Source: Chlorobaculum sp. 24CR
GTDB taxonomy: Bacteria > Bacteroidota > Chlorobiia > Chlorobiales > Chlorobiaceae
DNA: 36,728 bases
Assembly (NCBI RefSeq): GCF_004118635.1
Contig: NZ_SDGU01000037.1
Span: 1-36,728, forward strand
Direction of reading: 5' to 3'
A program made the translations under genes and the position numbers. The notes beneath the pieces are model-generated. The model worked only from the letters and a program-made list of their open reading frames with translations. It made no database searches and was not told the origin of the DNA. The first letter of the stretch is position 1. Every line of letters starts with the position of its first letter. This document shows positions 1 through 7,920 of the stretch, in pieces.

Positions 1-93
1 CACCCCTTGCTTCCGCTAAGATTTCGACAACAACAGACACCATCAACCAACTAACTCAGCAAACCCGATTCTCCATTTCCAGCTGAGGCAAAA

Positions 94-456
94 CACCGGG
101 CGGCGCTGGAGTCGATCGCCTGCCAGTCGCACGACGTCTTCCGCGCGATGGTGGCCGACACCGGCATTCAGCCTCAGTCGCTCACGGTCGATGGCGGCGC
201 GGTGAGCAACGAGTTCCTGATGCAGTTCCAGGCCGACCTCATCGGCGTTCCGGTGCACCGCCCGCGCAACATCGAATCGACCTCGCTCGGCGCGGCCTGC
301 CTTGCGGGCCTCGAAGCTGGCGTGTGGCGCTCCTCCGACGAGCTGCGCGCGCTCAACGGCGTCGAAAAAGTGTTCACCCCCGCAATGCCGGAGGCGGAAC
401 GAGCATCGCTGCTGGCGGGGTGGCAAAAGGCGCTGCGCCAGACGCTGGTATCGTAA
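94..456 (+). pseudogene. glpK: glycerol kinase 3' remnant
   Basis: The frame from about nt 94 encodes the C-terminal fifth of a FGGY-family glycerol kinase. Visible are the HRAALESIA and QSHDVF segment, the VDGGAVSNEFLMQFQ segment and the SLGAACLAGL segment, which in E. coli GlpK lie in the C-terminal actin-like ATPase lobe. Upstream of nt 94 the similarity stops abruptly. The same frame has a TAA at 52-54, and neither of the other two forward frames continues the kinase. About 120 residues remain of a protein of about 500, so no kinase activity is expected. An internal ATG at 148 could start a 102-residue peptide, but it would lack the glycerol site. The loss looks like a 5' deletion or a recombination junction near nt 90. 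Confidence 0.8.
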
Positions 457-475
457 ACCATTCAATCGAAAGAAG

Positions 476-688
476 ATGACACACAACGATCACCCCAGTG
501 ACAGCACGCCGAAAATGGTCGTTTGCCCGATGTGCGGCGAGCCGTTCACCTGCGCCATGTCCACCTCATGCTGGTGCGCCACGCGAGTGGTGCCGGAGTC
601 GGTGCGCCGCTCCCTCGCCGAGCGCTACGACACCTGCGTGTGCAGCACCTGCCTCGACCGGCTCATCGCCGAGGCGAAGGGAGCGTGA
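476..688 (+). CDS. cysteine-rich CWC family protein
   Basis: A 70-residue protein starting at ATG 476, with the purine-rich stretch AAAGAAG just upstream. It has paired cysteines: CPMCGEPFTC at about residues 17-26, then CWC at about 32-34 and CVCSTCL near the C-terminus. This matches the small cysteine-rich CWC family, whose spacing suggests a zinc- or other metal-binding knuckle. The family's function is not established. It lies 19 bp after the glpK remnant on the same strand. A longer reading of the frame from 302 would overlap glpK and has no support. The family call rests on the cysteine pattern. Confidence 0.8.
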   Translation: MTHNDHPSDSTPKMVVCPMCGEPFTCAMSTSCWCATRVVPESVRRSLAERYDTCVCSTCLDRLIAEAKGA

Positions 689-703
689 GGGTAAGGGGGA
701 AAA

Positions 704-775
704 GACAGCAAGGACTCAAAGGACTTAAAGGTTAAGAAGAAAAAATGCGTTTTTGGCCTCTTCGTCCTTGCTGTC
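704..775. repeat. long-loop inverted repeat between convergent genes
   Basis: Two perfect 12-bp arms, GACAGCAAGGAC at 704-715 and GTCCTTGCTGTC at 764-775, are separated by 48 nt that include short ggact and ttaa motifs and an A-rich stretch. The repeat lies between the convergent CWC gene and brnA. A hairpin here could help end transcription from both sides, but there is no proper U-tract next to either arm, so the terminator role is a guess. Confidence 0.55.
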
Positions 776-785
776 CCTGATTGCC

Positions 786-1019
786 TCACGCCTTACCCGC
801 TTCCTGCAAGCGTTCGGCGAGCCACACCTTGATGATCGACTGGCGCGAAACGCCAAGCCGTTTAGCCTCCTTGTCGAGCGAGTCGATCATCCAGACCGGA
901 AAATCGACATTTACCCGTTTCTGACGCTGGTTGACCCGCACTGCTTTTTCAAGATCGAGTTGTGGGGTGATGTTCTCTTCGCCCACGTCGAATTTCTGAT
1001 CAAATTCCTGTGCTTTCAT
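786..1019 (-). CDS. brnA: BrnA-type antitoxin
   Basis: A 77-residue protein with a flexible N-terminal half and a C-terminal ribbon-helix-helix-like segment (KRVNVDFPVWMIDSLDKEA, then LGVSRQSIIKVWLAERL). This is typical of BrnA antitoxins, which bind their own promoter and neutralise the BrnT ribonuclease. It starts inside the 3' end of brnT with a 20-bp overlap, the usual toxin-first order of this family. Because brnT upstream is frameshifted, this may be an orphan antitoxin that still acts as a DNA-binding repressor. Family identification is confident; present function is uncertain. Confidence 0.82.
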   Translation of the reverse strand: MKAQEFDQKFDVGEENITPQLDLEKAVRVNQRQKRVNVDFPVWMIDSLDKEAKRLGVSRQSIIKVWLAERLQEAGKA

Positions 1020-1270
1020 AGAGCTGAATCTCCTCGCGGCGCGACCGCCTGACTGAAATGATGCGAATGCCGTGGTTTCTGTCGGTGAAAATGGCTGACC
1101 AGTGCTTGTCCTGAATTTTTCCGATCACCATGAAACGAGGTTCGTCAATGGGTTCTGGCTGGAACCTGAATGAGATCATCGTCCAGCCACAATTCCTGAG
1201 CCTCGATAAAATCGATACCGTGTTTGTGCTTGTTAGTGCTGCTTTTTTCCGGATCGAAATCAAAGATCAT
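1000..1270 (-). pseudogene. brnT: BrnT-type toxin, frameshifted
   Basis: Reading from ATG 1270, the N-terminal half is typical of BrnT (MIFDFDPEKSSTNKHKHGI, then IDFIEAQELWLDDDLIQVP) but ends at a TGA about 42 codons in. The remainder (DEPRFMVIGK, HWSAIFTDR, then IRIISVRRSRREE) continues in another frame to 1000. Removing one G from the GGG run at 1150-1152 (plus strand) joins the halves into one 89-residue protein of normal BrnT length, reading ART-IDEPRF. BrnT is a RelE-fold ribonuclease, and the RIISVRRS region is its conserved C-terminal part. The extra base either inactivates the toxin or is a sequencing error. Confidence 0.83.
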
Positions 1271-1291
1271 GGTGTCGGAATTATGCTATTG

Positions 1292-1309
1292 ATATACCTT
1301 TTATATACC
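1292..1309. promoter_or_regulatory. candidate brnTA operator, direct repeats
   Basis: Two copies of ATATACC (1292-1298 and 1303-1309) start 11 bp apart, about one helical turn, in an AT-rich stretch 20-40 bp upstream of the brnT start. The spacing and position suit the autorepressor site of a BrnT/BrnA pair. This is inferred from position and symmetry only. Confidence 0.4.
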
Positions 1310-1346
1310 AAAATTCAGCGATAATTGTTTCTCTGATTTTGCCCCC

Positions 1347-2177
1347 TCACCCTTTCCCCGACTCCACCACCATGCCGGCATAACCCGCCTCTACCGGGCA
1401 GGGCAGCTCTTCGCGGAAGCGTTCGGCGGCTACTTGCCCGGTGCAGTGGCAGGGGATGAGGCGCTGGATGTCGCGCCTGGCGAGCGATGCTACGGTGCAG
1501 TCGAGACGCTCCTGGCTTGCCGCCGAGAGGTGCATTCCGCCGATGAGCGTCGTGATCCGCTTCGGGCCGGTCTGGGCTTCGATGTAGTCAAGCGTGTTGA
1601 TGATTCCTGAATGGCAGCAGCCGGCAAGCACGGTCAGCCCCTCCGGCTCTTCGATCCAGAGCGACAGGTCGTCCTCGATGGGGTCGGGGCGCTGGCCTTC
1701 CGTGTCGAAGAAAAACGGGCCGCCGGTGTCCTCGAAGGTGGTCTGGCGGGGGACCGGGCCGGTCAGGAAGAGGCCGTCGCTCAGGCGTACCGGTTCGGTT
1801 ACCCAGCGCAGCCGTCCGGCTGGAAGTTGGTCAATCGCCCGCTTCGCAGCTTCGGGCATGTTGATCGGTTTGGGCTTGCCGTTGCGGATGCTGTAGCGTT
1901 CGACGAGTGCCGACGGGTGGAGGTAAAGCGTGGCGCGGGTCGCGACTCGGAGCACGTCAGCGAGGTTGCCTGTGTGGTCGTAGTGGCCGTGGCTGAGCAC
2001 GATCATGTCGATGCCCGACAGGTCGATGCCGAGCGCGTGGCAGTTGTCGTCGAGCGCCGTGAGCTGGCCGGTGTCGAACAGGATGCGCTTGCTGCCGGTT
2101 TCAATCAGCGCCGCGAAGCCGTGTTCGCAGGCAAGTTCTGGCGCGGCGTTGTTGTCGGTGAGAATGGTTAATCTCAT
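1347..2177 (-). CDS. MBL-fold metallo-hydrolase
   Basis: A 276-residue metallo-beta-lactamase-fold protein. The metal-binding motif HGHYDHTG lies at about residues 62-69. Further ligands are probably in CCHSGI, in the GGMHLS segment and in the C-terminal CHCTG. This arrangement, with a Cys-rich CCHSG motif, resembles the archaeal and bacterial branch annotated as dihydropterin-ribofuranosylaminobenzene phosphate synthase-like hydrolases. The true substrate is unknown. The start is taken as the ATG at 2177; a TTG four codons upstream is possible, and neither has a Shine-Dalgarno sequence. It is convergent with brnT and divergent from the cytochrome gene. Confidence 0.8.
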   Translation of the reverse strand: MRLTILTDNNAAPELACEHGFAALIETGSKRILFDTGQLTALDDNCHALGIDLSGIDMIVLSHGHYDHTGNLADVLRVATRATLYLHPSALVERYSIRNGKPKPINMPEAAKRAIDQLPAGRLRWVTEPVRLSDGLFLTGPVPRQTTFEDTGGPFFFDTEGQRPDPIEDDLSLWIEEPEGLTVLAGCCHSGIINTLDYIEAQTGPKRITTLIGGMHLSAASQERLDCTVASLARRDIQRLIPCHCTGQVAAERFREELPCPVEAGYAGMVVESGKG

Positions 2178-2351
2178 AGTTCGATGCAATTTGTTGGTTG
2201 TTCAGAGACAAGGTAACGCTCTTTTCAGAGAATCATCCGGCATCGGGCGAACGGTTTTTATCTGTTCACAATTGTTGACTATATTGGCGGGAGTAGTGAC
2301 CCGGAGAGCGAAGTGTTTTCCTGAAACCATAATCAGCAAGGAGGGGTCGAT

Positions 2352-2666
2352 ATGATGAAGTCACTCAAAGCGGCGATGCTGGCCGCAGCGATGGTCGCGA
2401 TGGTCGCGAGCGCTCATGCGGCGCAGACGCCATCCGTGGAGCTTGGCAAAAAACTGTTCAACGATCCGAAACTTGGCGGCGCAACCGGCGCCAAAACCTG
2501 CGCGAGCTGCCACCCGAACGGCACGGGTCTCGAATTTTCTTCGGAGAGCCCGAAACTTGCCCAGAACATCAACACCTGCCTTACCCGCGCGATGAACGGC
2601 GCGCCGTTACCGGATAATTCGGTTGAGATAAAGTCGCTGATTCTCTATCACCAGTCGTTCAAATAA
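2352..2666 (+). CDS. small exported cytochrome c
   Basis: A 104-residue protein with a strong ribosome site (AAGGAGGGG at 2339-2347) before ATG-ATG. Residues 1-23 form a hydrophobic Sec signal peptide ending in AHA, so it should be periplasmic. A single haem-attachment motif, CASCH, lies at residues 50-54 with His54 as axial ligand. A Met in the TRAMNGAPLP segment may be the second ligand. Its size fits a class I mono-haem c-type electron carrier. It is not an obvious match to the c-555 family of green sulfur bacteria, so its partner is unknown. An unpaired Cys at about residue 76 is unusual. Confidence 0.85.
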   Translation: MMKSLKAAMLAAAMVAMVASAHAAQTPSVELGKKLFNDPKLGGATGAKTCASCHPNGTGLEFSSESPKLAQNINTCLTRAMNGAPLPDNSVEIKSLILYHQSFK

Positions 2667-2697
2667 AGGCTAATCAATTTCAACAGTCCTGAATTTC

Positions 2698-2798
2698 CGT
2701 CATTGCGAGGAGCGAAGCGACGCGGCAATCCATGCGGAGTCGGCAAAGACAGCAAAGATGGATCGCCACGTCCCGACCTGTCGGGACTCGCGATGACG
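2698..2798. repeat. dispersed palindromic intergenic element
   Basis: The element is bounded by imperfect inverted ends, CGTCATTGCGAG at the left and CTCGCGATGACG at the right (11 of 12 match). Its left part (attgcgaggagcgaagcgac) recurs in inverted orientation at 16312-16346. Inside is a perfect 7-bp hairpin, TCCCGAC-CT-GTCGGGA (2771-2786), repeated almost exactly at 9477-9492. It fills the gap between the convergent cytochrome and B12-radical SAM genes. It looks like a mobile non-coding palindrome of the REP/MITE kind. Confidence 0.7.
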
Positions 2799-2897
2799 AA
2801 TCGTCGTTATTCGAGGAGAAAGCTGGCTTGGTGAAATCAAAAAACGGCTGGCGCAGTCTGTTTCTGTTTTAGCCTGATTCACCACTCGTCCCCCTTT

Positions 2898-4724
2898 TCA
2901 CAAAATCCGGGCGACGCCTCTCACGTAGAGAGAGAGCACGAACTCTCTGGCCGCGTCGTCCGGCTCCGTGTCGGCTTCTTCCGCGATCTTTCGGAGCGTG
3001 AGGCCATCGCTGTCGAGCAGCCTGACGATTCGCGATTGCCGGTCGTTGAGCCGGAACTCTTCGCGATAGTCTTGCAGGACGAGTCTGTTGCCTGGAGCTG
3101 ACCGATGCAGCGCGACGTGTGGCGAGAGCGAGAAGCGGTGCTTGTCCGGGTCGATGAGCGGCGCGATGGCGGCGGCTTGCCGCTGGTACCCTTCGTCGCG
3201 CAGGCGCCACGGGCGAGGGTTTTTGGAGAATCCGGAGAGCAGGTAGGCGCTCCATTCCATCTGCTCCGGATCGTCGCCGGAGCGCCACCGCCTGGCCAGC
3301 AGGGCGGCCTCTCTGCCGAGCTGCGTCCACGGCGCTTCGAGCGGCTCGATGCTGATTCCGTAGCGCTCGGGGTGCATAAAGATGGCCGATGCGGGTTCGA
3401 GCCTGAAGCGGTTGCCGAGGCTTCGGCGGGGCAGGTGCGTCGCGGGCAGGTTGTCGCCCGCAAGTTCCCGGTCGATCTGCCGGAAAAACCGGATTGTGTC
3501 GAGCGCGTCGGCGGTCTGTTCGCCGGGAAAGTTGATGATGGTGGAGACGTGGATCGACAGGCCGTTGCGGGTCGCCGCGACGATGTTCTCGCGGGCGAGG
3601 TCGGGATCGAGCTTTTTGTTCATCCTTTTGAGCATGGCTTCGGATGCGCTTTCGAGGCCGAAGGTTATCCTCGTGAATCCCGCTGCGGCCATTTTTCCGG
3701 CAAGCTCCGGGCGGAGGTGCTTCAGGTCGCAGAAGGCGAAGGTGAAGAGCGGGTGCAGGTCGCTCGACACAATCAGGTCGCAGAACTCCGACAGCCACGC
3801 TTCGCTGAAGTTGACGAGGCTGTCGCAGTTGTAGAAGAGGCTGATGCCGAACCGTTGTTTGTATTCGGCGAGCCGTTCGACGGAGGCTTCGGGCGAAAGG
3901 TGGCGGAAGCGTTCCCATATCTGTTTTTCGGAGCAGTAGGAGCAGCCGTTGACGCAGCCGCGCGAAAAGGAGACCGGAAGCCCCTCGAATCGCCGCCGCA
4001 GGTAGGCGTCGAAGGGCGTGTCCGCGAACGGAAAGCCGCTGAAATCGGGCATCGGAAACTCCTCGGGCTTCAGCCACTGTCGGCGCGGTTCGTAATGGAA
4101 CTCGCCATCGACGAGCTGCGCCGCGCCCGCCACCGGCCTGCCCTCCGCCCGGAGCAACTCCCGCGCCGTCAGCTCGCCCTCGCCCACGACGACCCTGTCG
4201 GCCAGACCGTTCACCAGCAGAAAGCGCTGCACCTCTTCCGGAAACACCGCCGGGCCGCCGAACACGATCATCGCCTCCGTGCGTTGGCGCAGTTTGCTCG
4301 CGGCGAGCATCGAAACCCAGAGGTTGCTGATGTAGGTGGAGAGCCAGATCTGCTCCGGCGCTGCTTCGAGCAGCCGGGAAGCCGCGCGTTCGAGAAAGAG
4401 GTCGAGCTTGTCGAAAAGCTCCTCCAGCCCATCAGCTCTGAACCGCTTTCGCGCCTCTCCGGGCGGGGTGAAAAGCGCCGCGAGGGTGAGGTCGGGGCGG
4501 TAGCCGATGAAGTTTATCATCCGCTCGTCGAGCGCCGCGCCGGGGTCGGCTCCGAGCCGATGGAGCTGGTAGTAGAGCGCCGGGTCTTCGACGCTCAGCA
4601 ACAGGTCGAAGTCGAATGCCTCACTTTCGATGCCTTCGCCGTCGAGCACGCTTTTCAGACAGGCCAGGCCGAGCGGGAGCGTTTTGTCCGAAAAGCAGGG
4701 AAAGATGGTGAGGGCGATGGTCAT
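2898..4724 (-). CDS. B12-binding radical SAM RiPP enzyme with C-terminal PqqD-like domain
   Basis: A 608-residue enzyme. Residues 1-200 look like a cobalamin-binding Rossmann domain (FGGPAV at 155-160, GEGE at 181-184). The radical SAM cluster is C257-x3-C261-x2-C264, followed by a GLES segment at 356-359. This architecture matches the B12-dependent radical SAM methyltransferases of RiPP pathways, which place methyl groups on unactivated carbons. Residues about 531-608 (NRLVLQDYREEFRLND, LLDSDGLTLRKIAEEA, then FVLSLYVRGV) follow the beta-strand plus winged-helix pattern of PqqD-type RiPP recognition elements. The enzyme may therefore bind the precursor itself. The ATG overlaps the YcaO stop codon by 4 bp, and it is the last gene of the operon. 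No obvious terminator follows, only the dispersed palindrome. Confidence 0.85.
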   Translation of the reverse strand: MTIALTIFPCFSDKTLPLGLACLKSVLDGEGIESEAFDFDLLLSVEDPALYYQLHRLGADPGAALDERMINFIGYRPDLTLAALFTPPGEARKRFRADGLEELFDKLDLFLERAASRLLEAAPEQIWLSTYISNLWVSMLAASKLRQRTEAMIVFGGPAVFPEEVQRFLLVNGLADRVVVGEGELTARELLRAEGRPVAGAAQLVDGEFHYEPRRQWLKPEEFPMPDFSGFPFADTPFDAYLRRRFEGLPVSFSRGCVNGCSYCSEKQIWERFRHLSPEASVERLAEYKQRFGISLFYNCDSLVNFSEAWLSEFCDLIVSSDLHPLFTFAFCDLKHLRPELAGKMAAAGFTRITFGLESASEAMLKRMNKKLDPDLARENIVAATRNGLSIHVSTIINFPGEQTADALDTIRFFRQIDRELAGDNLPATHLPRRSLGNRFRLEPASAIFMHPERYGISIEPLEAPWTQLGREAALLARRWRSGDDPEQMEWSAYLLSGFSKNPRPWRLRDEGYQRQAAAIAPLIDPDKHRFSLSPHVALHRSAPGNRLVLQDYREEFRLNDRQSRIVRLLDSDGLTLRKIAEEADTEPDDAAREFVLSLYVRGVARIL

Positions 4725-6529
4725 GGCTGCTTCTGTTTGGCGGTGGCGAGGATTTCTGCCAGACGGCGCTGATCGGGCAGATGGGCGATCTGTCGCTGTT
4801 GAAGCCGCCGCGCTGTTGCGACGGTTCGCAGGAAATGGCAGTCGTCGCAGAGCCGCTCATCGCCGGGCAGTTCGATTTCACGCAGCGTCTCTTCGATGAC
4901 TTCTGCTGGTGCTTGTCGGCATCTGATCGCCAATTCGAACACGCTGTCCGGGTAGAACCGCCGCAATTGCGAGTCGATGGTTTCGTCTGAAAAGCCTTCG
5001 TCCGAAAGCTGCTTGCCGTCTCTGATGCATCGATCCAGCAGCGAGGCGTCGGGCGGCGTTTCGTCGCCGAAGCGTTGGCCGAGTGCGGCCAGCAGCGTCG
5101 CGTCGCGCCGCCGGGCGCTGCCGCGGAGGTTCTGGCACACAAAGCCGTTCATCGCCCTGGCGGGGGCGGGCAGGGCGATGCGTTTCAGGTTCCGGTCAAG
5201 CTCCAGGATTCGCCGCGACCGTTCCGGCGTGACTCCGCCGGGAGCTTGCAGGCGTTCGCTTTCGGCCCGCAGCTCAAGCAGCATGGCAAGTTCACCGCGG
5301 CCCGTGGCGTAGTTCACCTCGCTCAGGCCGGGGGCGTAGCAATAGACCGACGGGATGCCGAGCCACGCCGCGTCGCGGATGTAGAGCGCGGGCGTCCAGC
5401 GGGCGAAGCGTTCGAGCAGGGTTGCGAGCGGGCGGGCGGCCAGCTCGTTGCTCCAGATTTCCGGGAGCTGCTCTGGCGCTGGCTCGCGGCTGGCGAAGAG
5501 CGATTTCGGCCAGAGGCCCGTGCTCGACGCTTTGGCCGCGTAGTAGTTGGCGAAGCGCAGGCGGTGGCGCTCGTCTTCGGTCGCCGCCGCGAACGGATCG
5601 CCGAGGCCGGAGAGCGGCAGGCCGTGGAAGTCGTCGCTGCCGTCGTACAGCTCTTTGAGCGCTCCGATGATCGCGCCGGAGAGCGTCGCGGCTGAACCGG
5701 GGTTTGCGTTGCAGCGCTGCCGCTCGCGGTCGATGAGCAGCACGGCGACGACCGGAAACCCTTCGCCGAGCGAGCCGTCGAGCAGGGTAACGCTCGTGCC
5801 ACGCTCTTCGATGGCCTCGATAATCCTCGCGGCTTCGGTGTTTCGCACAACCTCGCGCGGGATTTCCGGCAGCGGCGGCTCATGGGCGAAAATGCGGTGA
5901 AAGACATGCCGTTCGCAGACCTCGAACAGCGCCTTGGCGATTGCCTGTTCGAGCGTCCGGCCCGCCGCACAGCCGGTAGTGCCGCTGGCGAACAGCATCC
6001 GCTCGACCGGGCAGAGCGTCACCGAATCATCGAAAACCGAGTAGAACGGCGCGCACAGCAGCGTGTCGCCATCAGCCGCTTCGCTCGCGGGCATCTCGGC
6101 GCGCGGCATGAGATCGGGATTTTCCGACGAAGCGAATCGCTCAGCCGCGATCCACTGTTCATCCGGTGCGATGAAAAACTCCAGTGGCCCACCCTGCCTG
6201 TCGAGCCGCTTCCGGCAACGCTCCGGTAGCCGCACCTCACCGCTTTCGGACGCGCAGGCGAGGCGGTAGCCGGAGATGAGGAAGTTGTTCTGGAGCCGCT
6301 CGAACAGCTCGCCGTAGGCGCTCAGGAGCGATGCTTCGGCGGTGACGCCTTGCCCGGAAGTGAGCGGCGGCGCGTCGTTGTCTGGCGTTCCGCCTGCAAA
6401 GAGCATGGTGGTGAAAAACGGCACTTCGCTGCCCTGCCGCGTCTGGGCGCAAACCTTCAGGCCGGTTGCGGACAGGGCGGCTCGCATCTGTTCAAGCTCG
6501 CTCTGCATGGCGTGTCGATCCGGTTTCAT
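4721..6529 (-). CDS. YcaO-domain protein of the RiPP operon
   Basis: A 602-residue YcaO-superfamily protein. The ATP/Mg-binding motifs are recognisable: SAYGELFER at about 70-78, ALFEVCERH at 200-208 and GSAATLSGAIIGALKEL at 277-293. YcaO proteins use ATP to activate a peptide backbone amide, forming azolines, thioamides or amidines. The C-terminus (AKQKQP) lacks the PxPxP tail of azoline-forming cyclodehydratases. A roughly 150-residue C-terminal extension carries several cysteines, including LCDDCHF, which could bind metal. No E1-like or TfuA partner is nearby. It overlaps the genes on both sides by 4 bp, so translation is probably coupled. Family membership is firm; the reaction is open. 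Confidence 0.87.
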   Translation of the reverse strand: MKPDRHAMQSELEQMRAALSATGLKVCAQTRQGSEVPFFTTMLFAGGTPDNDAPPLTSGQGVTAEASLLSAYGELFERLQNNFLISGYRLACASESGEVRLPERCRKRLDRQGGPLEFFIAPDEQWIAAERFASSENPDLMPRAEMPASEAADGDTLLCAPFYSVFDDSVTLCPVERMLFASGTTGCAAGRTLEQAIAKALFEVCERHVFHRIFAHEPPLPEIPREVVRNTEAARIIEAIEERGTSVTLLDGSLGEGFPVVAVLLIDRERQRCNANPGSAATLSGAIIGALKELYDGSDDFHGLPLSGLGDPFAAATEDERHRLRFANYYAAKASSTGLWPKSLFASREPAPEQLPEIWSNELAARPLATLLERFARWTPALYIRDAAWLGIPSVYCYAPGLSEVNYATGRGELAMLLELRAESERLQAPGGVTPERSRRILELDRNLKRIALPAPARAMNGFVCQNLRGSARRRDATLLAALGQRFGDETPPDASLLDRCIRDGKQLSDEGFSDETIDSQLRRFYPDSVFELAIRCRQAPAEVIEETLREIELPGDERLCDDCHFLRTVATARRLQQRQIAHLPDQRRLAEILATAKQKQP

Positions 6530-7803
6530 CCATGCGTGAAATAGCCGGTGACGGCCTGCATCTGTTCGTGCATCAGCTCGAACAGGCCCACCATCAACTG
6601 CCTCCGGTACGCGCAGAATTGTTTCGCGAGCGGCAGGTAGCAGGCTTCGGGACTGCCGTGCCGGTAGCCGGGGATGACGGCTGGGCAGAACGAGAGGCAG
6701 ATCGAGCTGACCGGGCAGTCACGGCAGAAGCCGTAGCGCTCCTTCGAGAGCTGCCTGACCTTGTCGTCCGGCTGATCCTTCAGGTGGGCGCACCACTGCG
6801 CCGAGCCGTCGCAATCGATGCTTTTGTAGCGCTCGTTGCTGCCGCACGAGGGCGTCCTGATGCAGCCGTCGTTGTAGCTCTCTGGCCTGAACATCTTGCC
6901 GAGCGCGATGTTGAGCATCTGCTCGTGAATCCTCCTGCCCTCCGTCCGGTAAATCCGGAGCAGCTCCCGCATCAGTTCGAGCTGCCGGTCGGCGAGTCTG
7001 GCGTAGTAGGTCGAAAACTCCTCGCTGCTCTCGGCTCCGCAATCGGCGAACTCCAGCGGTTTGAGATAGAAGGAGTTCAGGCCGAGTTCCTCGCGGTTGA
7101 AGCGGAACAGCGCCATCAGCTCGTCCGGCTCTCGGATGACCGACAGCACCCCGCAACGCACGCCGCCGCGCCGCAGCCGTTCGAGGTTCGAGGTGATCGC
7201 CGCGAAGCTGCCCTCGCCGTTCTTGAACGGGCGCGTCAGGTCGTGCTGGCTCGCCGGGCCGTCGATGGTGATGCCGACCGTGATCTCGTACTTTTTCAGC
7301 GTCGCGAGAATCTCTTCGTTGAAGAGGGTGCCGTTGGACTGGAGGGCGAACGAAAAATCGATCTCCGGAAAGCCGCCGGTCAGGAAGGCGCAGATGCGCT
7401 CGATCTGGCGGTGCAGCAGCAGCGGCTCGCCGCCCTGAAAGGTGATTCGCACCTGCCGTTTGCTGCGGATCAGCTCCGCGAGCGTCTGGCAGATTTGCTC
7501 GACATCGGTGCCGCGAACCTCTGAAATCTGCGTCAGGTCGGCGTACTTGCAATAGACGCAGCCAAGGTTGCAACGGTCGGTGATGAAGATCACCACCTCC
7601 AGATAGTCGTCGTCCGGCGCAGGCGGCTCCGGCGCCGAGTGTTGCTGAAACCGGGCCGCGATGTCAGCGTTCAGCTCTCCGGAGGCGGGGCCGTCGAACA
7701 GTTGCCAGCCGCCGCGACGGTTGTCGAGCGCGACCAGAAAGCGGCCGTTCGCCGGTTGAAGAAAAGTCAGGGGGCCGTCCTGTTCGATGCGGTAGGTGAG
7801 CAT
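6526..7803 (-). CDS. radical SAM/SPASM peptide-modifying enzyme
   Basis: A radical SAM enzyme of 425 residues from ATG 7803. The cluster motif is C-NLG-C-VY-C (RCNLGCVYCKY), followed by FQGGEP and later SNGT and TIDGPAS. The C-terminal SPASM region carries many cysteines (CIRTPSCGS, DCDGSAQWC, CRDCPVSSIC, FCP) for auxiliary iron-sulfur clusters. This is the layout of enzymes that form Cys-alpha-carbon thioethers, C-C crosslinks or epimerised residues in RiPPs. The N-terminal 60 residues (GPLTFLQPANGRFLVALD) may be a degenerate recognition domain. A TTG at 7893 would add 30 residues and leave a 27-bp gap to the precursor; I prefer the ATG, though neither has a clear ribosome site. Its stop overlaps the YcaO start by 4 bp. 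Confidence 0.88.
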   Translation of the reverse strand: MLTYRIEQDGPLTFLQPANGRFLVALDNRRGGWQLFDGPASGELNADIAARFQQHSAPEPPAPDDDYLEVVIFITDRCNLGCVYCKYADLTQISEVRGTDVEQICQTLAELIRSKRQVRITFQGGEPLLLHRQIERICAFLTGGFPEIDFSFALQSNGTLFNEEILATLKKYEITVGITIDGPASQHDLTRPFKNGEGSFAAITSNLERLRRGGVRCGVLSVIREPDELMALFRFNREELGLNSFYLKPLEFADCGAESSEEFSTYYARLADRQLELMRELLRIYRTEGRRIHEQMLNIALGKMFRPESYNDGCIRTPSCGSNERYKSIDCDGSAQWCAHLKDQPDDKVRQLSKERYGFCRDCPVSSICLSFCPAVIPGYRHGSPEACYLPLAKQFCAYRRQLMVGLFELMHEQMQAVTGYFTHG

Positions 7804-7920
7804 TGCGGATACGGATTCGTCTGGAGGATCGGGATGTGATTGAAGGAGCGCTGTCGCCTTGCCCGGCAGATCGTTGCGGCGGGGAGCCGTCAAACGCCCC
7901 CGCCGCAGGGATTGCGGTAG

